From Calditrichia bacterium (GTDB lineage Bacteria > Calditrichota > Calditrichia > RBG-13-44-9 > J075): a stretch of DNA of 64,000 nt. A model generated the notes under the pieces. That model saw only the letters and a program-made list of their open reading frames with translations. It was not told the DNA's origin and made no database searches. The translations under genes and the position numbers were made by a program. This document shows, one piece after another, positions 1 through 8,836 of the stretch (its first letter is position 1; each line of letters opens with the position of its first letter). The stretch is from NCBI GenBank assembly GCA_020635015.1, contig JACKAP010000011.1:124001-188000 (forward strand), read 5' to 3'.

Positions 1-1800
1 ATCGGTGATCCGCGTTTTTTCCAACGCCGGATGTAAGCTCAATCGGATAAAGTCGCCCAGGGTGTGATTGTCGTGCGCCTCCAGGTAGTTGATCGAATGG
101 CTGATGTCGGTAAAAAGGCCCCCATATTCACGAGGTGTGCCCATTACAGAGCGTTCCAGGCCCTTGCGGTCCATGCCCTGCTTCCATTCGCCAAAGATGA
201 ACCCGCGATCGTTGAGCGGGTCCCAGCCCTTGAGCGCGTTGCGGATCTGGTCGTTCCAGGCGGCCCAGCCGATATCGGAAAAGCCTGCGGGATCATATCC
301 GCCTCCGCCCCAGGGCTCGGCGATAATGATTACGTTCGGATTGATCTTACGTGCTTCCGCCAGGATCTGCCGGCAGGTCTCACGATCGATCATTGCCGCC
401 AGATCGAAGCGGAAACCGTCAATATGGTATTCGGTCATCCAATATTTGACGCTCTCAATGATCATCCTCCGGGCCATCAGGCGTTCGGTCTTGAAATCAT
501 TGCCACAGCCGCTGCGTCCTTCAAAGCGGCAGTCATCGGTGAGGTGAAAATAATAAAACTTGTCGATATACTTAAACGGATTGTAATCGTATTCGGATAC
601 ATGGTTGTAGACCACATCCATCAACACCGCAATCCCGTTTTTATGGAAGGTTTTGACCATCTCCTTGAATTCCCGCACCTGCCGACCGTCGGCGCCGTTA
701 TATTCGCCCGGTTTCATGGTGCCGCCGGTCGCATAATAGGATTCCGGAGCAAAGAAATAGCTGGTCATATAGCCCCAGTGATTGCGCGCATAAGGATTCC
801 AGGTATTGAAAGTGGACACGGTGGAATCGCGGAACGGCACTTCGATATTGGCAAAATCCTGTGCCGGCAATAGCTCCACGGCATTAATCCCCAGGGCGCG
901 GAGGTAGGGCAGCCCGCCCTGCTGATCTTCTGCCGTCAGGCCAAGATAGGACCCGCGCAATTTTTCCGCCACGCCGGAACTGGGATCGGCAGTGAGATCA
1001 CGGATGTGCATCTCATAAATCAGCAGATCGCGATGGGGGATGTCGACCCAGGTATCACCTTCCCAGTCAAAATCGTCCGGGGGAAGGATCAGCGTTTTTG
1101 CCGGGTGGGTATAGTGGTTGCGGCTCACGACGGCCGGGCTATAGGGATCGGCGATTTCCCGTGCGGCGTCAAAGATCTCCCCTTCACCAGTGGGACCGGC
1201 GATCCGGTAGGTGTAATATTTTCCGGTCAGGTCTTCGCTGGTCATATATTCCCATACCCCGTCTTCATCACGATTCATCGACACGCTTTGCCCGGCCGGA
1301 TCGTCGTGCCGCTCGTAGATCACCATCCGCACCGAAAGCGCCCGGGGAGCGAACACCCGGAAGGCCAGTTGCGCTCCCTCCCGGCGATAGCCCAGCGCCT
1401 TGTCGCTGTAGAGCGAATCCAGTATCCCGGCGGGCATCAGGAATTTTTTTTGTTCGTCGTAAAGCAGGTAATAATGGGTGTTCAACTCAAACGGTTCGGA
1501 GGTTTCCAACTCCACAATGCCGCCGTTCTGCAGCGCTACGGGAGAATCGTCCTGGCCGGAAGGCCGGTTTGGGGTGACGCAAATCCGCTGAATATCGATA
1601 TGAGGAGAGATCTTTACCTGCCGGTTGAAGTTGTCCGGAAGTATCCCGCTGTACTCGATTCGGGCCAAACGGCTCCCGTCGAGCCGGGCCCGGTCTATTT
1701 TGAAAACAAGTTCAGAAACGGATTGGGGGATTTCCTGAGGTAAAACAGGGTTCATAATGGTTCCTAATATTAGACCCAACAAGAGAATTATGCGTATCAT
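1..1800 (-). CDS. Pullulanase-type GH13 alpha-glucan debranching enzyme, partial
   Basis: Hydrolyses alpha-1,6 branches of glycogen, starch or pullulan; the signal peptide-like N-terminus (MIRIILLLGLILGTIM) suggests export. About 600 codons are visible and the C-terminus lies beyond the left edge. An N-terminal beta-sandwich region of CBM48 type precedes the GH13 barrel. All four GH13 signature regions are readable: DVVYNH (region I), GFRFDLAA (region II, with the nucleophile Asp), IIIAEPWG (region III, with the acid/base Glu) and YLEAHDNHTL (region IV). The segment RNHWGYMTSYFFAPESYY matches the pullulanase I/GH13_14 neighbourhood, which separates it from plain alpha-amylases. The ATG at 1800 is chosen because it gives the signal peptide. 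It is divergent from the SGNH/TPR gene. Pullulanase versus glycogen-debranching activity cannot be told apart here. Confidence 0.9.
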   Translation of the reverse strand, partial: MIRIILLLGLILGTIMNPVLPQEIPQSVSELVFKIDRARLDGSRLARIEYSGILPDNFNRQVKISPHIDIQRICVTPNRPSGQDDSPVALQNGGIVELETSEPFELNTHYYLLYDEQKKFLMPAGILDSLYSDKALGYRREGAQLAFRVFAPRALSVRMVIYERHDDPAGQSVSMNRDEDGVWEYMTSEDLTGKYYTYRIAGPTGEGEIFDAAREIADPYSPAVVSRNHYTHPAKTLILPPDDFDWEGDTWVDIPHRDLLIYEMHIRDLTADPSSGVAEKLRGSYLGLTAEDQQGGLPYLRALGINAVELLPAQDFANIEVPFRDSTVSTFNTWNPYARNHWGYMTSYFFAPESYYATGGTMKPGEYNGADGRQVREFKEMVKTFHKNGIAVLMDVVYNHVSEYDYNPFKYIDKFYYFHLTDDCRFEGRSGCGNDFKTERLMARRMIIESVKYWMTEYHIDGFRFDLAAMIDRETCRQILAEARKINPNVIIIAEPWGGGGYDPAGFSDIGWAAWNDQIRNALKGWDPLNDRGFIFGEWKQGMDRKGLERSVMGTPREYGGLFTDISHSINYLEAHDNHTLGDFIRLSLHPALEKTRITD

Positions 1801-2037
1801 TGCAGTTCCTGGGTTTAGATAAATGCAAACTGTTTATGCCAGGCACGATGCCCGACATACTTAGCATAAGGATCATAATGTAACAACGGGAAGAAATTAT
1901 CAAAACGAAAAATGAATGTTGTTGTCGAATCTTTGCGGTCCGGATAAAAAATGAATACCCGGGATAATTTGCTTTGAAATGAGCGGGTTCTGTTTTAAAA
2001 TACGGGCCTTTAGGAATGGATACGTGCAAGGACATCA
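1801..2037. other. Divergent intergenic region
   Basis: A 237-bp AT-rich spacer between the divergent pullulanase and SGNH/TPR genes. It must hold promoters for both directions, but I cannot assign -35/-10 boxes confidently. Confidence 0.4.
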
Positions 2038-4080
2038 ATGACCCAGAGCAAGCCGTCCGGCGCAGTTGCCGGGCCACAGATGGTTCCCGCCCTGTCTCCG
2101 CGGAAAACGCGGGTTTTCCGGGTTCTGCTGCTCATGATTCCGCTGCTCTTTTTTATCTTTCTCGAACTCCTGCTGCGTCTCTTCGGTTACGGCAGCGATA
2201 TACCGCTCTTCAAGACCCTGGAGGCCAATCCGCGCTATAATGCCATCAATCCCGCCCTGGGGCAGCGCTATTTCCCCGCCACCGGGGTATCGCCGATGGT
2301 GGCGTTTACCGATCATTTTTTGAAGGAAAAACCGTCGGGCGCTTTGCGAATTTTCGTGCTGGGCGGTTCTACGACTGCCGGCTATCCCTACCTGTATAAC
2401 GGCAGTTTCCCGTCAATTTTGAAAGCGTTTTTGAACGCCTATTATCCGGAGCGCTATATCGAGATCGTCAATCTGGCCATGCCGGCGGTTTCCAGCTACA
2501 CGGTGCGGGATATTGCCCTGGAACTGGGCGACTATCAACCCGATCTGCTGCTGATCTACGCCGGGCATAACGAGTTTTATGGGGGATTGGGACTCGGCTC
2601 TACCGAATCGCTGGGCCGGCAGCGCTGGTTTATCAATCTCTATTTGAAGCTGCGCGATTACAAGACCTTTCAGCTCCTGGGGAATTTGATGGCCGCGCTG
2701 CAGCATTCCGTTGGCGATCCAGGCCCGGCCGGGGAGGATGGCGCCACCCTGATGGAGCGTATGGCCGGCGAGCGCCATATTCCGTATCACAGCGATCTGT
2801 TTTTTCAAGCCGCCGATAATTTTGCCGGTAATATCGATGACATTCTTCAATATGCCTCCGCCCGGGATATCCCGGTGATGATCGGCACCCTGGTCAGCAA
2901 TATCCGCGATCAGGCGCCGTTTGTGGATGTCTTTGCCGACCCGGCCGGGGAAGTGCGCTGGCGCGAAGCCTACCGGGAGGCACAGGCCGCTTTTGAGCGC
3001 GGCGATTACCCGGCGGCGCGGTCTGGCGTACAGCGCTGTATTGCGCTTGATTCCCTGCCCGCTTCCCAATATTTTCTGCAAGGGCGGATCCATGAGGCTC
3101 AGGGCGACAGCGCCGGCGCCTATGGTGCCTTCTACCGCGCCAAGGAGTTTGACGGCCTGCGTTTCCGGGCCAGCGAACTCCTTAACCGGCGCATCGGCCA
3201 ATTTGCTGACAAACCGGGAGTTGCGGTGGTGCCGGTGAAGGAAGCATTTGAAGCGGCTTCCCCGGCACGGCTTCCCGGCGCATCGCTGCTGCTGGAACAT
3301 CTCCATCCCAACCTGGCTGGTTATACTTTAATGGCCCGTGCCTATGGCGAGGTGATTCTCCAATCCGGCCTGGCCGGCCCTCCGCCGGCAGCGCCGCTGC
3401 CGGATTCACTCTGGATGGCCCGGCGGGGAGTGACCGCGATCGACCGCATCGTTGCCGATATGCGCATCCGCTTTCTGATGATGGGCTGGCCGTTTCAGCC
3501 CGGTTCTCCCCCCGGCAAGGCGTCATTGCCTTATGATCGGAACAATCCCCTGGACGTGCTGGCATACCGCTTCTGGATGAATGAGCTGACCTGGGAAGAG
3601 ATGCATGTGGAAGCGGCGGCATATTACCGGCGCAGCGGAGAATGGGAGTTGGCCGCTGCGGAATACCGGGCGCTGATTCACGCCATCCCGGCCAATCCCT
3701 CGCCCTATCTGATCCTGGCTGATATGCTGATTCAAAAAGCGCGCCCCGGCGAGGCGCGGGTGCTGCTGGAGGAACTGCTGCAAACCCAGCCGGCTCCGCA
3801 AGCTTACCGTTTGATCGGACAGGCGTATCAGGCAGAAGGAGGGTACCGTGCGGCGCTGCCATATTTCGAACAGGCCGCTGCCCTGGGCGCTGCCGACCCG
3901 GATGTTCACCTGCAGCTTGCCCGGGCTTACGCCGAAAGCGGTGATTTTAACCGGGCGTATGCCTATGTCAAGCGGGTGCTGGCAATGCGGCCGGGAAATG
4001 AAGCCGCACAGCAATTGAACGAAATGATTATCAAACACTTTCAACAAGACGGCACCAACGGAAAGGAAATTATCCAGTGA
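2038..4080 (+). CDS. Membrane-anchored SGNH-hydrolase-like protein with TPR repeats
   Basis: 680 aa. A basic N-terminus is followed by one hydrophobic segment (about residues 26-48), so the bulk is probably extracytoplasmic. An SGNH/GDSL-type domain follows: LGGSTTAG with Ser111 as the candidate nucleophile, YAGHNEF with Asn178 in the block III position, and HLHPNLAGY near residue 421 as the candidate His block. TPR-like helices occur around 300-360 and again across about 510-665 (e.g. DVHLQLARAYAESGDFNRAYAYVKRVL). The family resembles SGNH proteins with TPRs, but substrate is unknown; esterase or O-acyl transfer chemistry would be typical. Its TGA stop overlaps the GTG start of the HMG-CoA synthase gene (GTGA), implying translational coupling with an otherwise unrelated lipid/isoprenoid module. 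Confidence 0.75.
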   Translation: MTQSKPSGAVAGPQMVPALSPRKTRVFRVLLLMIPLLFFIFLELLLRLFGYGSDIPLFKTLEANPRYNAINPALGQRYFPATGVSPMVAFTDHFLKEKPSGALRIFVLGGSTTAGYPYLYNGSFPSILKAFLNAYYPERYIEIVNLAMPAVSSYTVRDIALELGDYQPDLLLIYAGHNEFYGGLGLGSTESLGRQRWFINLYLKLRDYKTFQLLGNLMAALQHSVGDPGPAGEDGATLMERMAGERHIPYHSDLFFQAADNFAGNIDDILQYASARDIPVMIGTLVSNIRDQAPFVDVFADPAGEVRWREAYREAQAAFERGDYPAARSGVQRCIALDSLPASQYFLQGRIHEAQGDSAGAYGAFYRAKEFDGLRFRASELLNRRIGQFADKPGVAVVPVKEAFEAASPARLPGASLLLEHLHPNLAGYTLMARAYGEVILQSGLAGPPPAAPLPDSLWMARRGVTAIDRIVADMRIRFLMMGWPFQPGSPPGKASLPYDRNNPLDVLAYRFWMNELTWEEMHVEAAAYYRRSGEWELAAAEYRALIHAIPANPSPYLILADMLIQKARPGEARVLLEELLQTQPAPQAYRLIGQAYQAEGGYRAALPYFEQAAALGAADPDVHLQLARAYAESGDFNRAYAYVKRVLAMRPGNEAAQQLNEMIIKHFQQDGTNGKEIIQ

Positions 4081-5141
4081 AGCTGAGTATGAAACCGGAT
4101 AAACCGGTCGGGATTGTCGGTTACGGCGCCTATGTGCCGCGCTACCGGCTGCCGGCGACGGAGATATCCAAGCTATGGCGGGGCGGCCAGGATCGCGGCG
4201 CGCTCCCGGTCAAGGAGAAAAGCCTGCCCGGTCCCGATGAGGACACCATCACTATGTCGATCGAAGCAGCGCAGAATGCCTTGCTGCGGGCGGAAATCGA
4301 TCCGGCGCAGATTCGTTCGGTATGGGCGGGATCGGAATCCCATCCTTACGCAGTTAAGCCGAGCAGCACCATTGTCGCTCAGGCGCTGGGCATTGCGCCC
4401 TATACCACTGCCGCCGATTTCGAGTTCGCCTGCAAGGCCGGCACCGAGGCGATGCAGGCGGCGCTGGGATTTGCCGCCAGCGGGATGGCCAGCTATGCCC
4501 TGGCGATCGCCATGGATACCGCTCAGGGCCGCCCCGGCGATGCCCTGGAATATACCGCAGCGGCAGGCGGCGCGGCGTTTGTCGTGGGACCGGCAGAGAA
4601 TGCGGTGGCGGTGCTGGAGGGCTCCTGCAGCTATTCTACCGACACGCCGGACTTCTTCCGCCGTTCCTATCAAAAATATCCTGAGCATGGTAACCGCTTT
4701 ACCGGAGAACCGGCTTACTTTCACCATATCGCCAACTCAGTCAATACGCTGCTGGGAGACCTGGATCTGAAACCGGAAGATTTTGCCGCAGTGGTGTTTC
4801 ATCAGCCGAACACCAAATTTCCCCAGAAGATCGCCAAAATGCTCGGCTTCAGCCCGGAGCAGATCAAGACCGGCCTGTTGGCGCCGCGTATCGGCAATAC
4901 CTATGCCGGGGCGTCACCGCTGGGATTCACTGCCGTGCTGGATGAGGCCAAGCCGGGCGACCGCCTGCTGCTGGCCAGTTTCGGCTCCGGCGCGGGCAGT
5001 GATGCCTTTAGTTTTGTGGTCACGGACCGGATCGAGGCGGTTAAACACAAAGCCCCGAGCACTGAAAGCTATATCGAACGCTGTGTACGGGTGGATTATG
5101 CCACCTATGCTCGCTGGCGCAATAAAATCCGTCATTTTTAA
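4077..5141 (+). CDS. Archaeal-type hydroxymethylglutaryl-CoA synthase
   Basis: 354 aa. Condenses acetyl-CoA with acetoacetyl-CoA to HMG-CoA, normally the first committed step of the mevalonate pathway. It has the thiolase fold and HMGS active-site pattern: Cys119 in FEFACKAGTEAM, Glu87 in GSESHPYAVKPS, and His242 in FHQPNTKFPQ. Sequence style and length (about 350 aa, not about 450) match the archaeal/short bacterial class. The GTG at 4077 overlaps the upstream stop and has AAGGAA at good spacing; an in-frame ATG at 4089 is an alternative with poorer spacing. It is followed directly by a thiolase and then a DUF35 protein, the known partners of the archaeal channelling complex. HMG-CoA reductase is not in this window, so the fate of HMG-CoA is open. 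Confidence 0.9.
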   Translation: MKLSMKPDKPVGIVGYGAYVPRYRLPATEISKLWRGGQDRGALPVKEKSLPGPDEDTITMSIEAAQNALLRAEIDPAQIRSVWAGSESHPYAVKPSSTIVAQALGIAPYTTAADFEFACKAGTEAMQAALGFAASGMASYALAIAMDTAQGRPGDALEYTAAAGGAAFVVGPAENAVAVLEGSCSYSTDTPDFFRRSYQKYPEHGNRFTGEPAYFHHIANSVNTLLGDLDLKPEDFAAVVFHQPNTKFPQKIAKMLGFSPEQIKTGLLAPRIGNTYAGASPLGFTAVLDEAKPGDRLLLASFGSGAGSDAFSFVVTDRIEAVKHKAPSTESYIERCVRVDYATYARWRNKIRHF

Positions 5142-5160
5142 TCTATTCGGAGAATAATCA

Positions 5161-6321
5161 ATGCGAAATGTAGCGATCATCGGCATCGGCCAGACGCCGG
5201 TGGATGAACATTGGGGGACCAGCCTGCGCGCCCTGGCGGCGAAGGCGGTGCTGAGCGCCCTGGATGACGCCAACTTGCCCGGCGTAGAGGCGCTTTACGT
5301 GGGCAACATGCTCAGCGGTATCCTCACCAGTCAGGAGAATCTCGGCGCGCTGATCGCCGAAACCTGCGGCATGCCCGGCATCGAAGCGGTCAAAGTAGAA
5401 GCAGCCTGCGGCTCGGCAGCGGCAGCCTTCCGTCAGGCGGTGCTGGCGGTCGCTTCCGGTGCGGTGGATTCCGCCACGGCGGTCGGGGTAGAAAAGCTCA
5501 CCGAGATGAGCGGCACCGCCACCACCTTCGGGCTGGCCACGGCCTCGGACAGCGATTATGAAGCCGCGATGGGGCTTAGCTTTGTGGCGATCAACGCCCT
5601 GTTGATGCGCCGCTATATGCACGAATACGGCTGGCGGAAGGAAGATTTTGCGCCGTTTGTGATGAATGCGCACCGTAATGCCGCCCATAATCCCAATGCC
5701 ATGTTCCGTAAACCGATCACCGCCGAACAGTACGCTCAGGCCAAGGTGGTGGCGGACCCGATCAACCTGCTGGATTCCAGCCCGATCGGCGACGGCGCGG
5801 CGGCGGTGGTGGTGGTGGCGGAGGAACATCTGTCGCGCTATGGCGGCCGGCCGGTGGCAGTGCGCGCCTGCGAGATCGGTACCGACACTATTGCCCTGGA
5901 TAATCGCAAAGATCCCCTGTGGCTGGAAGGGGTGGAGCGCAGTACGCTGAAGGCCTTCCGCAGCGCCGGCGTGCGCCATCAGGATATCGACTTTTTCGAG
6001 CTCCACGATGCTTTCAGCATCATGACCGCCCTTTCCCTGGAAGCGAGCGGATTTGCGGAGAAAGGCCGGGCGCTGAAGCTTGCGAACGAGGCATATTTCG
6101 GCATCGGCGGCAAAATGCCCCTGATGACTTTCGGCGGGCTGAAAGGCCGTGGTCATCCGGTGGGCGCCACCGGGGTTTATCAGATCGTTGAGGCCTGCCT
6201 GCAATTGCGCGATCAGGCACCGGCGGCAATCCATGTCTCCGGCGCCCGCCGGGCCATGACCCAGAACATCGGGGGCAGCGGTGCGAATGTGGTGACGACG
6301 ATATTGGAACGGATGGGGTGA
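5161..6321 (+). CDS. Archaeal-type acetoacetyl-CoA thiolase
   Basis: 386 aa. Makes acetoacetyl-CoA from two acetyl-CoA and probably feeds the adjacent HMG-CoA synthase. The catalytic Cys83 lies in VEAACGSAAAAF; HDAFSIM and GGLKGRGHPVGATG carry the active-site His residues of the archaeal SCP2-like thiolase family. The ATG follows GGAGA at 5147-5151. Gene order HMGS, thiolase, DUF35 is the same as in archaea, where the three proteins form one complex and DUF35 bridges the enzymes. The intergenic gap to the DUF35 gene is unusually long for this complex and is filled with tandem repeats. A lipid-transfer thiolase with another acyl-CoA substrate is a less likely alternative. Confidence 0.88.
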   Translation: MRNVAIIGIGQTPVDEHWGTSLRALAAKAVLSALDDANLPGVEALYVGNMLSGILTSQENLGALIAETCGMPGIEAVKVEAACGSAAAAFRQAVLAVASGAVDSATAVGVEKLTEMSGTATTFGLATASDSDYEAAMGLSFVAINALLMRRYMHEYGWRKEDFAPFVMNAHRNAAHNPNAMFRKPITAEQYAQAKVVADPINLLDSSPIGDGAAAVVVVAEEHLSRYGGRPVAVRACEIGTDTIALDNRKDPLWLEGVERSTLKAFRSAGVRHQDIDFFELHDAFSIMTALSLEASGFAEKGRALKLANEAYFGIGGKMPLMTFGGLKGRGHPVGATGVYQIVEACLQLRDQAPAAIHVSGARRAMTQNIGGSGANVVTTILERMG

Positions 6322-6482
6322 GATGGATGAAGGATGAAGGATGAAGGATGAAGGATAAAGGGTGAAGGATAAAGGGTGAAGGATAAAGGGTGAAGGATAA
6401 AGGATTAAGGATGAAGATACTGGATACTGGATACTGGATAATTGTAAAAAAAGCTTGTTCGGGTGCGAAAATCGGGTTCCTT
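6322..6482. repeat. Purine-rich short tandem repeats (left arm) and core
   Basis: Starts right after the thiolase stop. AAGGATG-type 7-mers grade into 15-mers built of AAGGATAAAGGGTG, then three copies of ACTGGAT-type 7-mers (about 6418-6440). A core follows with TAAAAAAAGCTTGTTCG near 6446. The same core, flanked by the same two 7-mer types, recurs at about 31550-31690. Confidence 0.9.
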
Positions 6483-6483
6483 T

Positions 6484-6700
6484 CAGCATCCAGCATCCAG
6501 CATCCAGCATCCAGCATCCAGCATCCAGCATCCAGCATCCAGCATCCAGCATCCAGCATCCAGCATCCAGCATCCAGCATCCAGCATCCAGCATCCAGCA
6601 TCCAGCATCCAGCATCCAGCATCCAGCATCCAGCATCCAGCATCCAGCATCCAGCATCCAGCATCCAGCATCCAGCATCCAGCATCCAGCGTCCAACATC
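6484..6700. repeat. (CAGCATC)29 tandem heptamer array
   Basis: 29 perfect copies of CAGCATC run from 6484 to 6686, followed by two degenerate copies to 6700. Because 7 is not a multiple of 3, all frames stay open and produce spurious repetitive ORFs on both strands. The array forms the right arm of an inverted repeat whose left arm is the CTGGATA-type 7-mers at about 6418-6440. It lies between the thiolase and DUF35 genes. Confidence 0.95.
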
Positions 6701-6762
6701 ATGAAAAAAAATGACGTTTATGACCGATTCTATAATACCGTAAAAACTTGGAGAACCGTAAC

Positions 6763-7161
6763 ATGGACATCCCCCGCAGTTGGCGATTGAGAAATCAGCG
6801 TTATCTTCTGGAAGGTACCCGCTGCAGTCATTGCGACCAGAAACATTTTCCTCCGGTGCTGATCTGTCCGGCCTGCCAGAGCCGGGAGACGGCGCCGTTT
6901 GCCTTCTCAGGGCAAGGGAAACTATACAGCTACTCGGTCGTCTACCAGGCTCCCAGCCAGTTCGAGGCTTTTGTGCCGTATATCGTCGCTTTGGTCGACT
7001 TGGAAGAAGGCCCGCGCATTACCGCCCAACTGACCGATGTCTCTCCGGAGGAAGTGCAGATCGGCATGCCCCTGGAAAAGGTGATCCGCAAGATCAGCGA
7101 AGAAGGGGAGCGCGGCTTGATCTTTTACGGCTATAAATTCCGACCGTTGGTGACGTACTGA
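6763..7161 (+). CDS. DUF35 Zn-ribbon/OB-fold protein, partner of thiolase and HMG-CoA synthase
   Basis: 132 aa. N-terminal rubredoxin-like zinc ribbon with CSHC (Cys21, Cys24) and CPAC (Cys35, Cys38), followed by an OB-fold (about 45-125). In archaea this protein bridges thiolase and HMG-CoA synthase so that acetoacetyl-CoA is channelled through a shared CoA-binding site. The ATG at 6763 is preceded by GGAG at 6750-6753; a TTG at 6748 in the same frame overlaps that GGAG and is rejected. The gene is about 440 bp from the thiolase because of the intervening repeat array, but strand, order and function argue for one module. Confidence 0.88.
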   Translation: MDIPRSWRLRNQRYLLEGTRCSHCDQKHFPPVLICPACQSRETAPFAFSGQGKLYSYSVVYQAPSQFEAFVPYIVALVDLEEGPRITAQLTDVSPEEVQIGMPLEKVIRKISEEGERGLIFYGYKFRPLVTY

Positions 7162-7464
7162 TGCGGAGGGCAGAGGGCAGAGGGCAGGGGGCAGAGGTGG
7201 AGAATAATAAAGAATACTTGACAACAAACGTTTTCTGAAATTTCTTCGCCCTTCGCCCTTCGCCCTTCGCCCTTCGCCCTTCGCCCTTCGCCCTTCGCCC
7301 TTCGCCCTTCGCAAAAAAAATCCCCTGAAACAATTCCCCCCCGAACCCCGTTATTCTCCACGTAACAATTTTTAACGCAAGATTTTTAACCCTGAAGAGG
7401 AGTCAATATTTCACAATATTGATACCATTTGACCAATCTCCAAACCAATGGGAGCAACCTGATC
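7162..7464. repeat. Intergenic heptamer inverted repeat with (TTCGCCC)9
   Basis: GAGGGCA-type 7-mers at about 7166-7198 form a purine-rich left arm. Nine perfect copies of TTCGCCC (7245-7307) form the right arm, with an approximately 45-bp core between them. The remaining 150 bp up to the next gene hold no ORF I can support. Confidence 0.85.
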
Positions 7465-8799
7465 ATGTCGAAGAAAAAAATTGTATTAACGGCTATCGCT
7501 ATTCTGGTAATTGCCCTGGTCGTTGTGACCGTTCAAAATATGAATGGCAATGGCGATGAGGCGGTGGAAGTGCAAACCGATACCGTTAAACGGCAAAAAG
7601 TGGTGCAAACTGTCAATGCGACCGGTCGAATCCAGCCCAAGACTCAGGTCAAGGTCAGCGCTGATGTCAGCGCCAAGATCACCCATCTGAATGTCAAAGA
7701 AGGCGATTGGGTAGAGAAAGGTGATTTCCTGCTGGAGCTGGACCGGGAAAATCATCTCGCCGCGGTGGAGAGCGCCCAGGCCAGCCTGAACTCGACTGAA
7801 TCCGACGCCAAACTGGCGCGGGAAAACATGACCAAAGCAGAGAAGGATTATCTGCGCGCCAAGGAATTGTTTGAGAAAAACCTCGAATCGCAGTCCAGTC
7901 TTGAAGCGTATGCGGCGGCATTTCAGGTGGAGAAAGCCCGTTATGAATCGGCTCTTGACCAGGTGGATCGCGCTGCCGCTTATCTCAAGCAGATGAATGA
8001 CAATCTTTCTAAAACCCGAATCTACGCCCCGATGGCAGGCACCATCAGCCGCTTGAATAAAGAAGTCGGCGAAATTGCCCTCGGCTCCCAATTCCAGGAA
8101 GATGTGATCATGGTGATCTCTAATCTCTCCGGCATGGAAGCATTGGTGGATGTCGATGAAAACGATGTGGTCTCGGTTTCCGCCGGCGATTCCGCCAAGA
8201 TCGAGGTCGATGCTTTCCCCGATGTGGTGTTTGACGGCATCGTTACCGAGATTGCGAACAGCGCCAACATCAGCGGGCAAGGCACCGCCGATCAAAAGAC
8301 GGAATTCGAGGTGAAAGTAGCCGTGCTGCAGTCGTTTGACAGCGGGCAGAAGACCGTTCCGGCTGGGGGGCAGGAAATCAATACCGCCAATGTCAATAAT
8401 CGCCTGCGTCCGGGGATGACCGCCGGCTGTGATATCGTGACCGAGATCCGGGAAAATGCCCTGAGCATCCCGATCCAGAGCGTGGCAGTGCGTACCGTTG
8501 AGCAGTTGACCCCGGCGAAACCGGTCGGAAAAAATGATGCCATCGCCGACGAGCAGCCGGAAGAAAGTGCCTACAAACCGGACAAAGACGGGTTTGTGGA
8601 AGTGGTCTTCGTAGTGAAGAGCGACGGCACCGTGGAAGCGCGCCAGGTAAAGACCGGCATCCAAAGCGATACCCACATCGAGATCCTGGAAGGGCTGAGT
8701 GAGAACGATCAGATCGTCATCGGTAATTACCGGGCGATCAGCAAAGACCTGCAGAACGGCACTCCGGTTACCGTCAAGGATAACACGGCGGCGAAATAA
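7465..8799 (+). CDS. MacA/HlyD-family periplasmic adaptor protein
   Basis: 444 aa. Membrane-fusion protein linking an inner-membrane ABC transporter to a TolC-type channel. One N-terminal membrane anchor (about residues 5-22) precedes a biotinyl-lipoyl-like half (VSADVSAKITHLNVKEGDWVEKG), a coiled-coil hairpin (about 90-185) and the second lipoyl half (TRIYAPMAGTISRLNKEVGE). Beta-barrel and membrane-proximal domains follow. The ATG at 7465 has GGGAG upstream; an in-frame TTG at 7429 would add 12 residues before the anchor and is less likely. It heads an apparent operon with an ABC ATPase and two permeases, and a TolC gene lies convergently downstream. Confidence 0.88.
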   Translation: MSKKKIVLTAIAILVIALVVVTVQNMNGNGDEAVEVQTDTVKRQKVVQTVNATGRIQPKTQVKVSADVSAKITHLNVKEGDWVEKGDFLLELDRENHLAAVESAQASLNSTESDAKLARENMTKAEKDYLRAKELFEKNLESQSSLEAYAAAFQVEKARYESALDQVDRAAAYLKQMNDNLSKTRIYAPMAGTISRLNKEVGEIALGSQFQEDVIMVISNLSGMEALVDVDENDVVSVSAGDSAKIEVDAFPDVVFDGIVTEIANSANISGQGTADQKTEFEVKVAVLQSFDSGQKTVPAGGQEINTANVNNRLRPGMTAGCDIVTEIRENALSIPIQSVAVRTVEQLTPAKPVGKNDAIADEQPEESAYKPDKDGFVEVVFVVKSDGTVEARQVKTGIQSDTHIEILEGLSENDQIVIGNYRAISKDLQNGTPVTVKDNTAAK

Positions 8800-8836
8800 T
8801 CCACTACAAGCAGCGATTTAATAACAAGGTTCGACC

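Noticed and set aside
5158..6704. Long repetitive ORFs on both strands encoding GCWMLDA or SSIQHPA repeats
   Set aside because: They are translations of the CAGCATC heptamer array, which keeps all frames open; no start signal or homology.
6484..7307. Possible CRISPR arrays from the regular repeats
   Set aside because: Units are only 7 bp with no spacers, and no cas genes lie nearby.
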